The notes: generated from the sequence alone by a model not told the origin. A DNA stretch of 10,700 nucleotides from an uncultured Oscillospiraceae bacterium (GCA_910588455.1 CAJUPG010000069.1:1-10700); one strand, 5' to 3'; shown: positions 1 through 5,024, numbered from the stretch's first letter. Translations and numbers: made by a program.

Positions 1-184
1 AGCTTCCGTCGGTGTAACCGTCGAAAATGCCCAGCCCGGAAGTGACCTCAACAGCCTCCTGATTGACAATCGAGTCGTAATCGGTGAAGCTGCTGCTGCT
101 CGCAGCGCCGGCGCCGGTAACCATCATGCCCAGGAGCATAATGGAGGCCAGAGCCAGACTGAGAGCGCGCTTCAGGTTTCTCAT
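1..184 (-). CDS. SLH-domain surface protein, N-terminal 61 residues (3' end outside window)
   Basis: Secreted cell-surface protein of the S-layer type; only the start is present. It begins MRNLKRALSLALASIMLLGM. Positively charged residues are followed by a hydrophobic core of about 20 residues and a GAGA/A stretch, a classical signal peptide probably cut near residue 27-28. The mature part reads FTDYDSIVNQEAVEVTSGLG and then IFDGYTDGS. This is the first half of an SLH motif (F.D..... EAV..... GI..GY.DGS), a module that in Gram-positive bacteria binds secondary cell-wall polymer and anchors proteins to the wall. The ATG at 184 has AAGGAGG (194-200 on the opposite strand) at good spacing. The frame is open to the left edge. 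The remaining SLH repeats and any effector part lie outside, so the function beyond wall anchoring is unknown. Confidence 0.85.
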   Translation of the reverse strand, partial: MRNLKRALSLALASIMLLGMMVTGAGAASSSSFTDYDSIVNQEAVEVTSGLGIFDGYTDGS

Positions 185-312
185 TTTGGAGTTCCTCCTT
201 TTTAAAATGTTGGGCTTTTCGCCCTTTTTCGAGGTTTTGGAGAACTTTTAGGCCCACTAGGCCGGTATAACGCCCCTTACAGCAGAAAAATAGTTGTGAA
301 AACAAGCAAAAA
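185..312 (-). other. Untranslated leader/promoter region of the SLH gene
   Basis: About 128 bases between the terminator at 313-339 and the SLH start codon, with no credible gene. On the minus strand it contains short GC hairpins (GGCC-N5-GGCC near 250-262 and GGGC-N5-GCCC at 212-224) and an A/T-rich stretch before the ribosome binding site. The promoter must lie here if the upstream terminator works, but no convincing -35/-10 pair could be picked. A long structured 5' leader is common for abundant S-layer transcripts, but that is inference. Confidence 0.4.
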
Positions 313-339
313 GCCCGGAAATCCTGCGGATTTCCGGGC
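313..339 (-). terminator. Strong intrinsic terminator, minus strand
   Basis: Perfect 12-bp inverted repeat: GCCCGGAAATCC (313-324), 3-base loop TGC, GGATTTCCGGGC (328-339). On the minus strand it is followed by TTTTTGCTTGTTTT, a classical Rho-independent terminator. It would end transcripts arriving from the ribbon-helix-helix gene and insulate the SLH gene. Confidence 0.85.
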
Positions 340-350
340 AAAACGTGACC

Positions 351-446
351 TTGGTAGACATTTGGTAGACCTGCGTCAGAAGGCAAAAATGCAACCCCTT
401 GCGGCGCAAGGGGTTGCATTTGTTTTTTGGTAGACTTTTGGTAGAC
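351..446. repeat. Four TTGGTAGAC direct repeats in two 11-bp phased pairs
   Basis: TTGGTAGAC occurs at 351-359, 362-370, 427-435 and 438-446. Within each pair the period is exactly 11 bp, about one helical turn, and the pairs are 76 bp apart with a 16-bp-stem hairpin (387-421) between them. Phased short direct repeats are typical of protein binding sites, such as arm-type sites of tyrosine recombinases, iterons or operator arrays. No recombinase gene is present in the window, so the function is unassigned. Confidence 0.7.
387..421. terminator. Long perfect hairpin, probably a bidirectional terminator
   Basis: A 16-bp perfect stem: AAATGCAACCCCTTGC (387-402), loop GGC, GCAAGGGGTTGCATTT (406-421). 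On the plus strand it is followed by GTTTTTT. On the minus strand the run is TTTTT then GCC. It lies downstream of the minus-strand ribbon-helix-helix gene and could terminate it. No plus-strand gene to its left would need it, so it may also be the structured core between the flanking TTGGTAGAC pairs. Confidence 0.7.
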
Positions 447-464
447 TTGGGGCTATTACATCCC

Positions 465-641
465 CTACTCATCCTGCTCCTGAAGATTTTCCAAGGCTAC
501 CCGGGTGGCCTCAATGACGAAGGCAGAAAAGCTTACCTCAGTGCCGCGGATGGCCTCCTCCACCTGGTCAATCACATCATTGGGGAATCGAATTGACTTG
601 GAGGTTGTCTGTGGAATAGCTGGAAGTTTAAACTTTCTCAT
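465..641 (-). CDS. Small ribbon-helix-helix DNA-binding protein (58 aa)
   Basis: Predicted transcriptional regulator of the MetJ/Arc ribbon-helix-helix fold. Residues 14-20 (SKSIRFP) give the short DNA-contacting beta strand. NDVIDQVEEAIRGT is helix A, and after a short turn SFSAFVIEATRVALENL is helix B. The whole protein is one such domain with an acidic end (QEQDE), and it would act as a dimer. The frame is open further upstream to 722, but the ATG at 641 is chosen because GGTGA lies 4 bases before it and the family pattern starts here; the upstream extension covers the AT-rich promoter region. It is divergent from the gene at 745, and two hairpins follow it. Small RHH proteins are often autoregulators in mobile elements or antitoxins, but no partner toxin is visible. 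Confidence 0.7.
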   Translation of the reverse strand: MRKFKLPAIPQTTSKSIRFPNDVIDQVEEAIRGTEVSFSAFVIEATRVALENLQEQDE

Positions 642-723
642 AATTTCACCACACGAAATACTTTGTGCTTTACATTTTGCACTACAGTGTGATATAAATA
701 TATAAGACAAAACAAAAGACAAT
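642..723. promoter_or_regulatory. Divergent AT-rich promoter region with short inverted repeats
   Basis: The gap between the RHH gene (-) and the small plus-strand gene is strikingly AT-rich. On the plus strand TTTACA (669-674) is 18 bp from TATAAA (693-698), and TTGCAC (677-682) is 16 bp from TATATA (699-704), so at least one weak sigma-A promoter is plausible. The inverted pair GTGC (665-668)/GCAC (679-682) and nearby CACTACAGTG (680-689) could be operator half-sites for the adjacent RHH protein. Autoregulation is an inference. Confidence 0.4.
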
Positions 724-744
724 ATGTATTACGATGTGAATGTT

Positions 745-990
745 ATGAACATACTGAGAACCGTTCTCGCAGAATTGATTCGCTCCGGTAAGGTTACCGT
801 CGAAATCCCAAACCTGGACATGGAACAGCTTAAAGCATATCTATATAATGAATCCAGACAAACATTACAGGATATTTCATATCTGGTTTATGAGGAAGAG
901 CTAACCGATGCGGCAAAAATAAAGTGCATCCGTGAGCGCCTGGAACATAATCCGTCTATGTACCCTACCGCAAAACCCACTGTACCATAA
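745..990 (+). CDS. Hypothetical small protein, AT-rich (81 aa; 88 aa if started at 724)
   Basis: Not assigned to a named family. From the ATG at 745 it starts MNILRTVLAELIRSGKVTVE and continues with IPNLDMEQLKAYLYNES, a mostly helical, acidic middle (YLVYEEELTDAAKIKCIRER) and a Pro-containing tail. The arrangement L..LI.SGKV.V.IPNLD followed by a helical acidic part resembles short uncharacterised proteins I associate with Firmicute mobile elements; that is from memory and weak. Start choice is uncertain: the ATG at 724 has no ribosome binding site, and the one at 745 has GTGA 5 bases upstream, like the GGTGA of the divergent RHH gene. Base composition is much more AT-rich than the neighbours, suggesting acquisition. 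Its last 26 bp overlap the end of bofA on the other strand. Confidence 0.55.
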   Translation: MNILRTVLAELIRSGKVTVEIPNLDMEQLKAYLYNESRQTLQDISYLVYEEELTDAAKIKCIRERLEHNPSMYPTAKPTVP

Positions 991-1234
991 GCAGCAGCCC
1001 AAACCCTGGAGCGCCTAATAGACCAAGCACCAGTGCGTTCACCCAATTTACCCCCAGGGTAATACCAATAAATTGGCTCACCTGACTGAACAGAGCCAGA
1101 ATGCCCAGTCCCACCACAGAGCGCATTGCTAACCGAATCAGCCACGCCAGGGGGCGGTGCAGCACCAGAAGCGCGAACAGCGCCACCAGTCCCGCTGCGC
1201 CGAAGGCGGGACTGGCGGCGCTCCAGGGGCTCAT
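965..1234 (-). CDS. bofA: Pro-sigma-K processing inhibitor BofA family protein
   Basis: Sporulation checkpoint membrane protein. In Bacillus subtilis BofA sits in the outer forespore membrane with SpoIVFA and holds the SpoIVFB protease inactive, delaying cleavage of pro-sigma-K. The 89 residues carry two or three hydrophobic segments (about 12-25, 30-58 and 65-87) and the family hallmark at 61-80, GVNWVNALVLGLLGAPGFGL. The length matches the family. The start overlaps the yaaL stop as ATGA, so the two are translationally coupled, the same gene order as in B. subtilis (recR-yaaL-bofA), although recR is not adjacent here. The 3' end overlaps a convergent small gene by 26 bp. Many clostridia have bofA without a full SpoIVF complex, so the target may differ. 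Confidence 0.88.
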   Translation of the reverse strand: MSPWSAASPAFGAAGLVALFALLVLHRPLAWLIRLAMRSVVGLGILALFSQVSQFIGITLGVNWVNALVLGLLGAPGFGLLLMVQWVLR

Positions 1235-1473
1235 CCGGTTCCCTCCAGCTCCTTTACCCGGCGCAGCAGGTAGTTGTATCGGGCATGGAGGGCGTTGATC
1301 TCGTAGACATAGGACTCAATCAAATCCCCATCCCCGGCGTTGTTGAAGCCGCTGTAGGCCTGATTGAGCAGCATACGGGTGTGGGCCAGAGACTCCATCA
1401 GCTGTGTGCGCTCCGGGTTTTCCGGGGGGCTCTGCCGGCGCAGGAAAGGGAATATACGGGCGGTTTGTGCCAT
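1231..1473 (-). CDS. yaaL: YaaL family (DUF2508) protein
   Basis: Small soluble protein of unknown biochemical role that commonly sits just before bofA. The 80 residues contain the DUF2508 pattern: LMESLAHTRMLLNQAYSGFN, then a D-x-D-L-I-E-S-Y-x-Y-E-I-N segment, and a helical end NALHARYNYLLRRVKELE. The N-terminal 17 residues are basic/hydrophobic and probably disordered. The start at 1473 has AAAAGGAGTG upstream at good spacing. The end overlaps bofA by 4 bp. A candidate sigma-E promoter lies 37-64 bases upstream, consistent with use in the mother cell with bofA. Confidence 0.85.
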   Translation of the reverse strand: MAQTARIFPFLRRQSPPENPERTQLMESLAHTRMLLNQAYSGFNNAGDGDLIESYVYEINALHARYNYLLRRVKELEGTG

Positions 1474-1509
1474 AGAACTTCACTCCTTTTGTATGGATCA
1501 GCCTGTTTC

Positions 1510-1537
1510 ATTCTATGACTAGTTTGGACAAATATTC
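1510..1537 (-). promoter_or_regulatory. Candidate sigma-E (sporulation) promoter for yaaL-bofA
   Basis: On the minus strand GAATATT (1531-1537), 13 bases, CATAGAAT (1510-1517). This resembles the sigma-E consensus KMATATT-N13-15-CATACAAT with one -10 mismatch. The predicted transcript start lies roughly 25-30 bases before the yaaL ATG. It agrees with known mother-cell expression of bofA in B. subtilis. No experimental support. Confidence 0.5.
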
Positions 1538-1555
1538 CAGCTTTTAGTCCGGCCG

Positions 1556-1584
1556 TTGACAATTTGACAAAATCCCCCTATAAT
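1556..1584 (+). promoter_or_regulatory. Perfect-consensus sigma-A promoter for the DUF554 gene
   Basis: TTGACA (1556-1561), 17-bp spacer, TATAAT (1579-1584): exact consensus boxes and ideal spacing. Transcription should start near 1591, giving a leader of about 27 bases with an AAGAGGG ribosome binding site before the ATG at 1618. Confidence 0.9.
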
Positions 1585-1617
1585 GACAGAGAATTTGACG
1601 GGATAAGAGGGATCGAC

Positions 1618-2331
1618 ATGATCGGACTGGGAACCATAGTCAATACCGCCGCGATCGTGGCCGGAGGAATCTGCGGGCTGCTGTTCGGGCGGTTTTTTTC
1701 CGCCCGGAATCAGGATACGCTTTGCAAATCCTGCGGCGTATGCGTTCTGCTGATCGGCGTGGCCGGGGTTATGGAGGGAATGCTCTGCGTGGAAGGGACA
1801 GGGCTGTCCAGCGGCGGCTCCATGAAAATCGTGGTCTGTGTTGCCCTGGGGGCCCTGATTGGGGAGCTGCTGAACATTGAGGCCCGGTTTGAGGACTTCG
1901 GGGAGTGGCTCAAGCGCCGGACAGGCAACGCCGGAGACAGCGGGTTTGTAGCCGCCTTCGTCAATGCCTCCTTGACGGTGTGTATCGGAGCGATGGCGGT
2001 GATTGGTGCGATTCAGGACGGCATTCTGGGGGACCCGTCCATTCTCATGACCAAGGCCGCGCTGGACTTTATCATTATTATGGTGATGGCTTCCTCTATG
2101 GGCCGGGGCTGCATCTTTTCCGCAATCCCGGTGGCGGCCCTCCAAGGGGGTGTTACCGCTCTGTCCCGGCTGATGCAGCCTATTATGACCCCGGCCGCCC
2201 TGGCTAACCTGTCTCTGGTGGGCTCCATTTTAATTTTCTGTGTGGGAGTCAACCTGGTCTGGGGCAGGAAAATTGCTGTGGCGAACCTGCTGCCGGCCAT
2301 TGTGGTGGCGGTGGCCGCCGCCTTTGTATAA
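1618..2331 (+). CDS. DUF554 family integral membrane protein (YdfK/YqgA-like)
   Basis: Multi-pass membrane protein of the DUF554 family, physiological role and substrate unknown. The 237 residues start MIGLGTIVNTAAIVAGGICG, the typical family beginning (G.I.N..A...GG..G). About six or seven hydrophobic segments follow: roughly 2-24, 40-56, 69-86, 117-137, 147-175, 196-214 and 218-237. Conserved small-residue motifs include GALIGE (78-83), FV.ASL..CIGAMA.IG (114-130) and G...IL..K...D (135-150). The ATG at 1618 is preferred over an in-frame start at 1564 because the latter falls inside the promoter spacer. It is monocistronic, followed by a shared terminator. The perfect-consensus promoter suggests steady expression. 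Confidence 0.88.
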   Translation: MIGLGTIVNTAAIVAGGICGLLFGRFFSARNQDTLCKSCGVCVLLIGVAGVMEGMLCVEGTGLSSGGSMKIVVCVALGALIGELLNIEARFEDFGEWLKRRTGNAGDSGFVAAFVNASLTVCIGAMAVIGAIQDGILGDPSILMTKAALDFIIIMVMASSMGRGCIFSAIPVAALQGGVTALSRLMQPIMTPAALANLSLVGSILIFCVGVNLVWGRKIAVANLLPAIVVAVAAAFV

Positions 2332-2335
2332 CAAA

Positions 2336-2366
2336 AAACCCACCTCCGGCCAGCGGAGGTGGGTTT
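2336..2366. terminator. Bidirectional intrinsic terminator between DUF554 gene and rpsR
   Basis: 12-bp inverted repeat: AAACCCACCTCC (2336-2347), 7-base loop, GGAGGTGGGTTT (2355-2366). On the minus strand the stem runs into TTTTTTG, ending the rpsF-ssb-rpsR operon. On the plus strand the tail is only TTTAATC, a weaker signal for the DUF554 gene. Confidence 0.85.
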
Positions 2367-2372
2367 AATCAA

Positions 2373-2618
2373 TCAGTCCGTAACGTAGGGAAGCAGAGCG
2401 ACTTGACGGGCGCGCTTGATGGCCTCCGTCAGCTGGCGCTGATGGTGGGCGCAGGTGCCCGTGGTCCGGCGGGGCAGAATCTTGGCCCGCTCAGAGGTGT
2501 ACCGGCGCAGCTTGGCCGCGTCTTTATAGTCGATGTGCTCCACCTTATCCACACAGAAAGCGCAGACCTTGCGGCGCTTCCGGCCGCGGGGGGGACGGTT
2601 ATCACGTTCCATAGCCAT
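2373..2618 (-). CDS. rpsR: 30S ribosomal protein S18 (bS18), zinc-binding type
   Basis: Small-subunit protein that pairs with S6 on the platform of the 30S subunit. The 81 residues contain the S18 core, with KDAAKLRRYTSERAKILPRR followed by TTGTCAHHQRQLTEAIKRAR. C19, C22, C56 and H59 form a likely zinc site, the 'C+' type of S18. A basic N-terminal extension (RPPRGRKRRK) precedes it. The start at 2618 has AGGAGG about 8 bases upstream; a second ATG 6 bases downstream is possible. It is the last gene of rpsF-ssb-rpsR, 39 bases after ssb. Confidence 0.97.
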   Translation of the reverse strand: MAMERDNRPPRGRKRRKVCAFCVDKVEHIDYKDAAKLRRYTSERAKILPRRTTGTCAHHQRQLTEAIKRARQVALLPYVTD

Positions 2619-2657
2619 GAAAAAAACCTCCTTTTGTGACCCAAAATGGGGTCGTAG

Positions 2658-3137
2658 TTAGAACGGCAGCTCGCCGTCATCGTCAGAGAGATCGGCAAAT
2701 TGGTCGCCGCCAGGGGCGGGACTGTAGCCGGGATTGGGGGCGGCAGGGGCGGGCGCGCTGTTGCTGTAGCCGCCGGAGTAGCCGGAGGAATAACCTCCGC
2801 CGTTCTCCGCGTCCCGCTTGGAGTCGCCAAAGTAGATGTTGTCCGCCACAATCTCGGCGGAGCGGCGCTTGCCGCCCTCCTTATCGGTCCAGTCCCGGAT
2901 TTGCAGCCGGCCTTCCGCCACGGCCATGCGGCCCTTGGTGAAGTACCGGGAGACAAATTCGGCGGTCTGCCGCCAGGCGACAACATCAATAAAATCAGTT
3001 CCCTTTTCTCCGGTGTTCCGGTCCTTGAAGTCCCGGTCCACCGCCAGGGTGAAGGAAGCCACGGGAGTCCCGGTCTGGGTGTGGCGCAGCTCGGGGTCTC
3101 GGGTGAGACGGCCCATGATAATGATCCGGTTTAACAT
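2658..3137 (-). CDS. ssb: Single-stranded DNA-binding protein
   Basis: Binds single-stranded DNA as a tetramer in replication, recombination and repair. The 159 residues start MLNRIIIMGRLTRDPELRHT, the standard SSB opening. The OB fold spans about 1-105, with VASFTLAVDRDF, DFIDVVAWRQTAEFV and GRLQIRDWTDKEG recognisable. The linker at about 110-145 is Gly/Ser/Tyr and then Pro/Ala rich. The acidic tip DDDGELPF is the usual docking site for SSB partner proteins. It lies between rpsF and rpsR as in most Firmicutes. Its AAAGGAGGAG ribosome binding site overlaps the rpsF stop codon, so the two are probably coupled. Confidence 0.97.
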   Translation of the reverse strand: MLNRIIIMGRLTRDPELRHTQTGTPVASFTLAVDRDFKDRNTGEKGTDFIDVVAWRQTAEFVSRYFTKGRMAVAEGRLQIRDWTDKEGGKRRSAEIVADNIYFGDSKRDAENGGGYSSGYSGGYSNSAPAPAAPNPGYSPAPGGDQFADLSDDDGELPF

Positions 3138-3153
3138 GGTCCGGTCTCCTCCT

Positions 3154-3450
3154 TTACTGCTCCTTGCTGATAATCATAGAGCGCATCACGCCGTCGGTGA
3201 TCCGGAACACACGGTCCAGCTCGGCGGGGAGCGCGGCGGGGGCGGTGAACGTCATCAGGACGTAGTAGCCCTCATTCAAATCGTTGATGGGATAGGCCAG
3301 GCGGCGCTTGCCCCACTGGTCCACTTCGGTGACGGATCCGCTGTTCCCAACCAGATTGCTGAACTTCTCCACCAGAGCGGCGGTCGCCTCTTCGGTGAGG
3401 TTGGGATCCAGGATATACATCGCCTCATAATTTCCGTTAATCTTTGCCAT
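3154..3450 (-). CDS. rpsF: 30S ribosomal protein S6 (bS6)
   Basis: Small-subunit protein that binds the central domain of 16S rRNA as a heterodimer with S18, also encoded in this operon. The 98 residues contain the S6 landmarks: NYEAMYILDPNL at the start, WGKRRLAYPI in the middle and GYYVLMTFTAPA, then the end ELDRVFRITDGVMRSMI. The start at 3450 has AAGGAGG at good spacing. It is the first gene of the operon, preceded by a structured leader and a sigma-A promoter. Confidence 0.97.
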   Translation of the reverse strand: MAKINGNYEAMYILDPNLTEEATAALVEKFSNLVGNSGSVTEVDQWGKRRLAYPINDLNEGYYVLMTFTAPAALPAELDRVFRITDGVMRSMIISKEQ

Positions 3451-3460
3451 AATTCTTGCA

Positions 3461-3532
3461 CCTCCTTATGGACATATGGCTCCCGCCCGCAGGCGGGGGC
3501 AAGGATGATTTCCTGTCCGTTTTCAGACGGAC
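3461..3532 (-). promoter_or_regulatory. Structured 5' leader of rpsF, candidate S6:S18 autoregulatory RNA
   Basis: Reading the minus strand, the leader starts with a hairpin GTCCGT-CTGAAA-ACGGAC (3532 to 3515). A GC-rich hairpin CCCGCC-TGCG-GGCGGG follows (3497 to 3482). Then TGTCC (3474-3470) sits two bases before the ribosome binding site AAGGAGG (3467-3461). GGACA (3518-3514) can pair either back with the 5' GTCC or forward with TGTCC, so two exclusive folds are possible, one crowding the ribosome binding site. The S6:S18 complex is known to bind rpsF leaders containing a CCG element in many bacteria, and CCG is present in the first hairpin. Assignment to that family is inference. Confidence 0.5.
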
Positions 3533-3538
3533 TATTTT

Positions 3539-3566
3539 ATTATAAGAAAAAATCGGAAAAAGTCAA
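3539..3566 (-). promoter_or_regulatory. Sigma-A promoter of the rpsF-ssb-rpsR operon
   Basis: On the minus strand TTGACT (3561-3566), 16-bp T-rich spacer, TATAAT (3539-3544). Transcription would begin near 3532, right at the first leader hairpin. The -35 box is only about 33 bases beyond the end of the anti-sigma gene, with no terminator between. Confidence 0.85.
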
Positions 3567-3599
3567 GGGATTTTTCCATGAAAAGAGGCAAATTTCAGA

Positions 3600-4451
3600 T
3601 TATTTTACCGGCGCCGGCGGCTGAATGACAAATTCCAGACTGCCCGCGGCCCCATATGCTGCCTGATACTTGCCAATGACCACAACCGCCTGGCCGTCCT
3701 GGTTGAAGTAGAAGTCCGTGTCTTCCGAGATCAGGTCCGGAATGGACAGGTCCTCCCACAGTATGCTCCGCTCCTCCTCACTCCAGGTTTCGATGGAGTC
3801 CTGAATGCTGTTGGCCACAATCTGCCGGTAGTCCTTTCCAAACAAGTCCTTCAGCGTAATGACTTCCCCGCTGTTCAGGTCAAGGTTGTAATACAGGTCG
3901 CAGTTATAGGCGGAAAATCTGGTTTCTCGCTGGAACACGACGAAGGAGACGCACTCCGGACTAACATATTTGATCTCATAGTCGATGGTGATCCCCAGGG
4001 GGATAAACTCCGCCGGGTCCCCGCCCGTGGACACAAACGCGTCGTAATAATCCTTGGCCCGGGCCTCGCTTTCCTGTATACAGTCCTGGACCACCCGCTG
4101 GATCTCCTGGTTTACCAGGCTCTCCAGATCCGGCTGCTCGGTGTGGGCAATCCGGGGAATTTTCACATCAACGTATTTGATCTCGTCCTCTGTGTGGTAC
4201 TCCCGGAACAAAAGCACCTGGCACAGCTCCCCCACCACCGGAAGCCGGCAGGCGGCGGAGGCGAAGGCCGGCGACAGATTCAGGGCTGAGACTGTGCACA
4301 GGACCAGTACGGCGGCGATGGAGCCCGCCTTTTTCCAAACACCCCAAGTCCGCCTGCGCCGCTTGGACAGGCCCTCGTCAATGGCCTGCCCCACCACCGC
4401 GTCCAGGTTTTCAGGGATAGCAATCTTATCGTAATTCGTGCGGTCAATCAT
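3600..4451 (-). CDS. rsiV: RsiV-like anti-sigma factor (DUF3298 family)
   Basis: Membrane-anchored anti-sigma factor for the ECF sigma factor encoded just upstream. In B. subtilis RsiV binds lysozyme outside the cell, is cut by signal peptidase and then by the RasP protease, and releases SigV. Here residues 1-40 are a cytoplasmic sigma-binding region with the family pattern IPENLDAVVGQAIDEGLSKR. One membrane segment (about 42-62) ends in SPAFASA, a good signal-peptidase site, as the mechanism requires. The extracellular part has an N-terminal domain and a C-terminal DUF3298 region (about 185-278) with SGEVITLKDLFG and FYFNQDGQAVVVIGKYQAAY. It overlaps the sigma gene by 8 bp. The inducer here has not been shown; lysozyme is an inference from the family. 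Confidence 0.85.
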   Translation of the reverse strand: MIDRTNYDKIAIPENLDAVVGQAIDEGLSKRRRRTWGVWKKAGSIAAVLVLCTVSALNLSPAFASAACRLPVVGELCQVLLFREYHTEDEIKYVDVKIPRIAHTEQPDLESLVNQEIQRVVQDCIQESEARAKDYYDAFVSTGGDPAEFIPLGITIDYEIKYVSPECVSFVVFQRETRFSAYNCDLYYNLDLNSGEVITLKDLFGKDYRQIVANSIQDSIETWSEEERSILWEDLSIPDLISEDTDFYFNQDGQAVVVIGKYQAAYGAAGSLEFVIQPPAPVK

Positions 4452-4926
4452 GATCCAATACCTCCATATCCAATTTTAAAAGCTTCAATGCCCGGTATAA
4501 TCTGGATTTTGTCGTGTTCAGGTTGGCGGATGTAATGTCCGCGATCGCCTCCAGCTTCATGTCCTCAAAGAAACGGAGGATTACAACCGTTTTCAAGTCC
4601 GCCGGCAGCTTGTCGATGGCGGCATACAGGTCGATGTATTCCTCCTGGCGGGCGTCCGGCGCGGCCTGGGCGGGTATCTCCTCCCATGACAGAACATTTT
4701 TCCGCTTTCGGAGAAAGGAGAGGCTCTCATTGATGAGAATTCTGTAAAACCATGTGCGCATATACGCCGGGTTTTTCAGCGCCGGGCAGGATTGCAGCGC
4801 CTTGACCACCGCGTCGTGGACCAGGTCCAGCGCATCCTCCCGGTTTTTCACGTAAGTATACGCAATGCGGTAAAACCGCTCCTGATTGGTCTGGATCAGC
4901 GCAACCAGTTCCTGTACCGTATCCAT
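4444..4926 (-). CDS. sigV: ECF RNA polymerase sigma factor, SigV-like
   Basis: Alternative sigma factor that directs RNA polymerase to cell-envelope stress promoters. The 160 residues hold region 2 at about 14-75, with YRIAYTYVKNREDALDLVHD and AYMRTWFYRILINESLSFLR. Region 4 at about 104-152 has AIDKLPADLKTVVILRFFED and the helix-turn-helix end NTTKSRLYRALKLLK. The ATG at 4926 is chosen because the protein then begins at the usual ECF start and has AAAGG 9 bases upstream; the longer open frame to 5061 runs through the promoter. It overlaps the RsiV-like gene, a normal arrangement for coupled sigma/anti-sigma synthesis. The name follows the pairing with RsiV; related ECF30 members would look the same. 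Confidence 0.87.
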   Translation of the reverse strand: MDTVQELVALIQTNQERFYRIAYTYVKNREDALDLVHDAVVKALQSCPALKNPAYMRTWFYRILINESLSFLRKRKNVLSWEEIPAQAAPDARQEEYIDLYAAIDKLPADLKTVVILRFFEDMKLEAIADITSANLNTTKSRLYRALKLLKLDMEVLDHD

Positions 4927-4977
4927 CGTTTCAGCCTTTCTGTGTAAAATAGACGCTTGCAAGCACATCTGCTCTAT

Positions 4978-5007
4978 TAGACGCTTCTGAAGGGGGAAAA
5001 GTTGACA
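4978..5007 (-). promoter_or_regulatory. Candidate ECF-type (autoregulated) promoter of sigV-rsiV
   Basis: On the minus strand TGTCAAC (5001-5007) followed by TTTT, 17 bases after AAC, then CGTCTA (4978-4983). ECF promoters have an AAC-containing -35 and a CGT(C)-type -10 about 16-17 bases apart, so the fit is good. The transcript would have a leader of about 45 bases. A second TAGACGCTT copy at 4950-4958 lacks a matching -35. Confidence 0.6.
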
Positions 5008-5024
5008 GGACAAAAAATTTTTTT

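Noticed and set aside
351..446. CRISPR array
   Set aside because: Repeats are only 9 bp with 2-bp gaps in pairs; no spacer structure and no cas genes.
48..472. Minus-strand frames of 123 and 71 codons over the left intergenic region
   Set aside because: They run through two hairpins and the TTGGTAGAC repeats, and the larger one runs into the SLH gene in another frame; no ribosome binding site or family likeness.
465..990. Toxin-antitoxin system made of the RHH protein and the small divergent protein
   Set aside because: The genes are divergent, not an overlapping operon, and the small protein shows no known toxin motif; left as an open accessory module.
1564..1569. Second TTGACA before the DUF554 gene
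   Set aside because: Only 9 bp from the TATAAT box, too short for a sigma-A promoter; the upstream one at 1556 has the ideal 17 bp.
2636..3624. Plus-strand open frames across ssb and rpsF
   Set aside because: Antisense to confidently identified genes, with biased Arg/Ala/Gly-rich translations and no family features.
4950..4955. Second CGTCTA before sigV as another ECF -10
   Set aside because: No AAC-containing -35 about 17 bases upstream.
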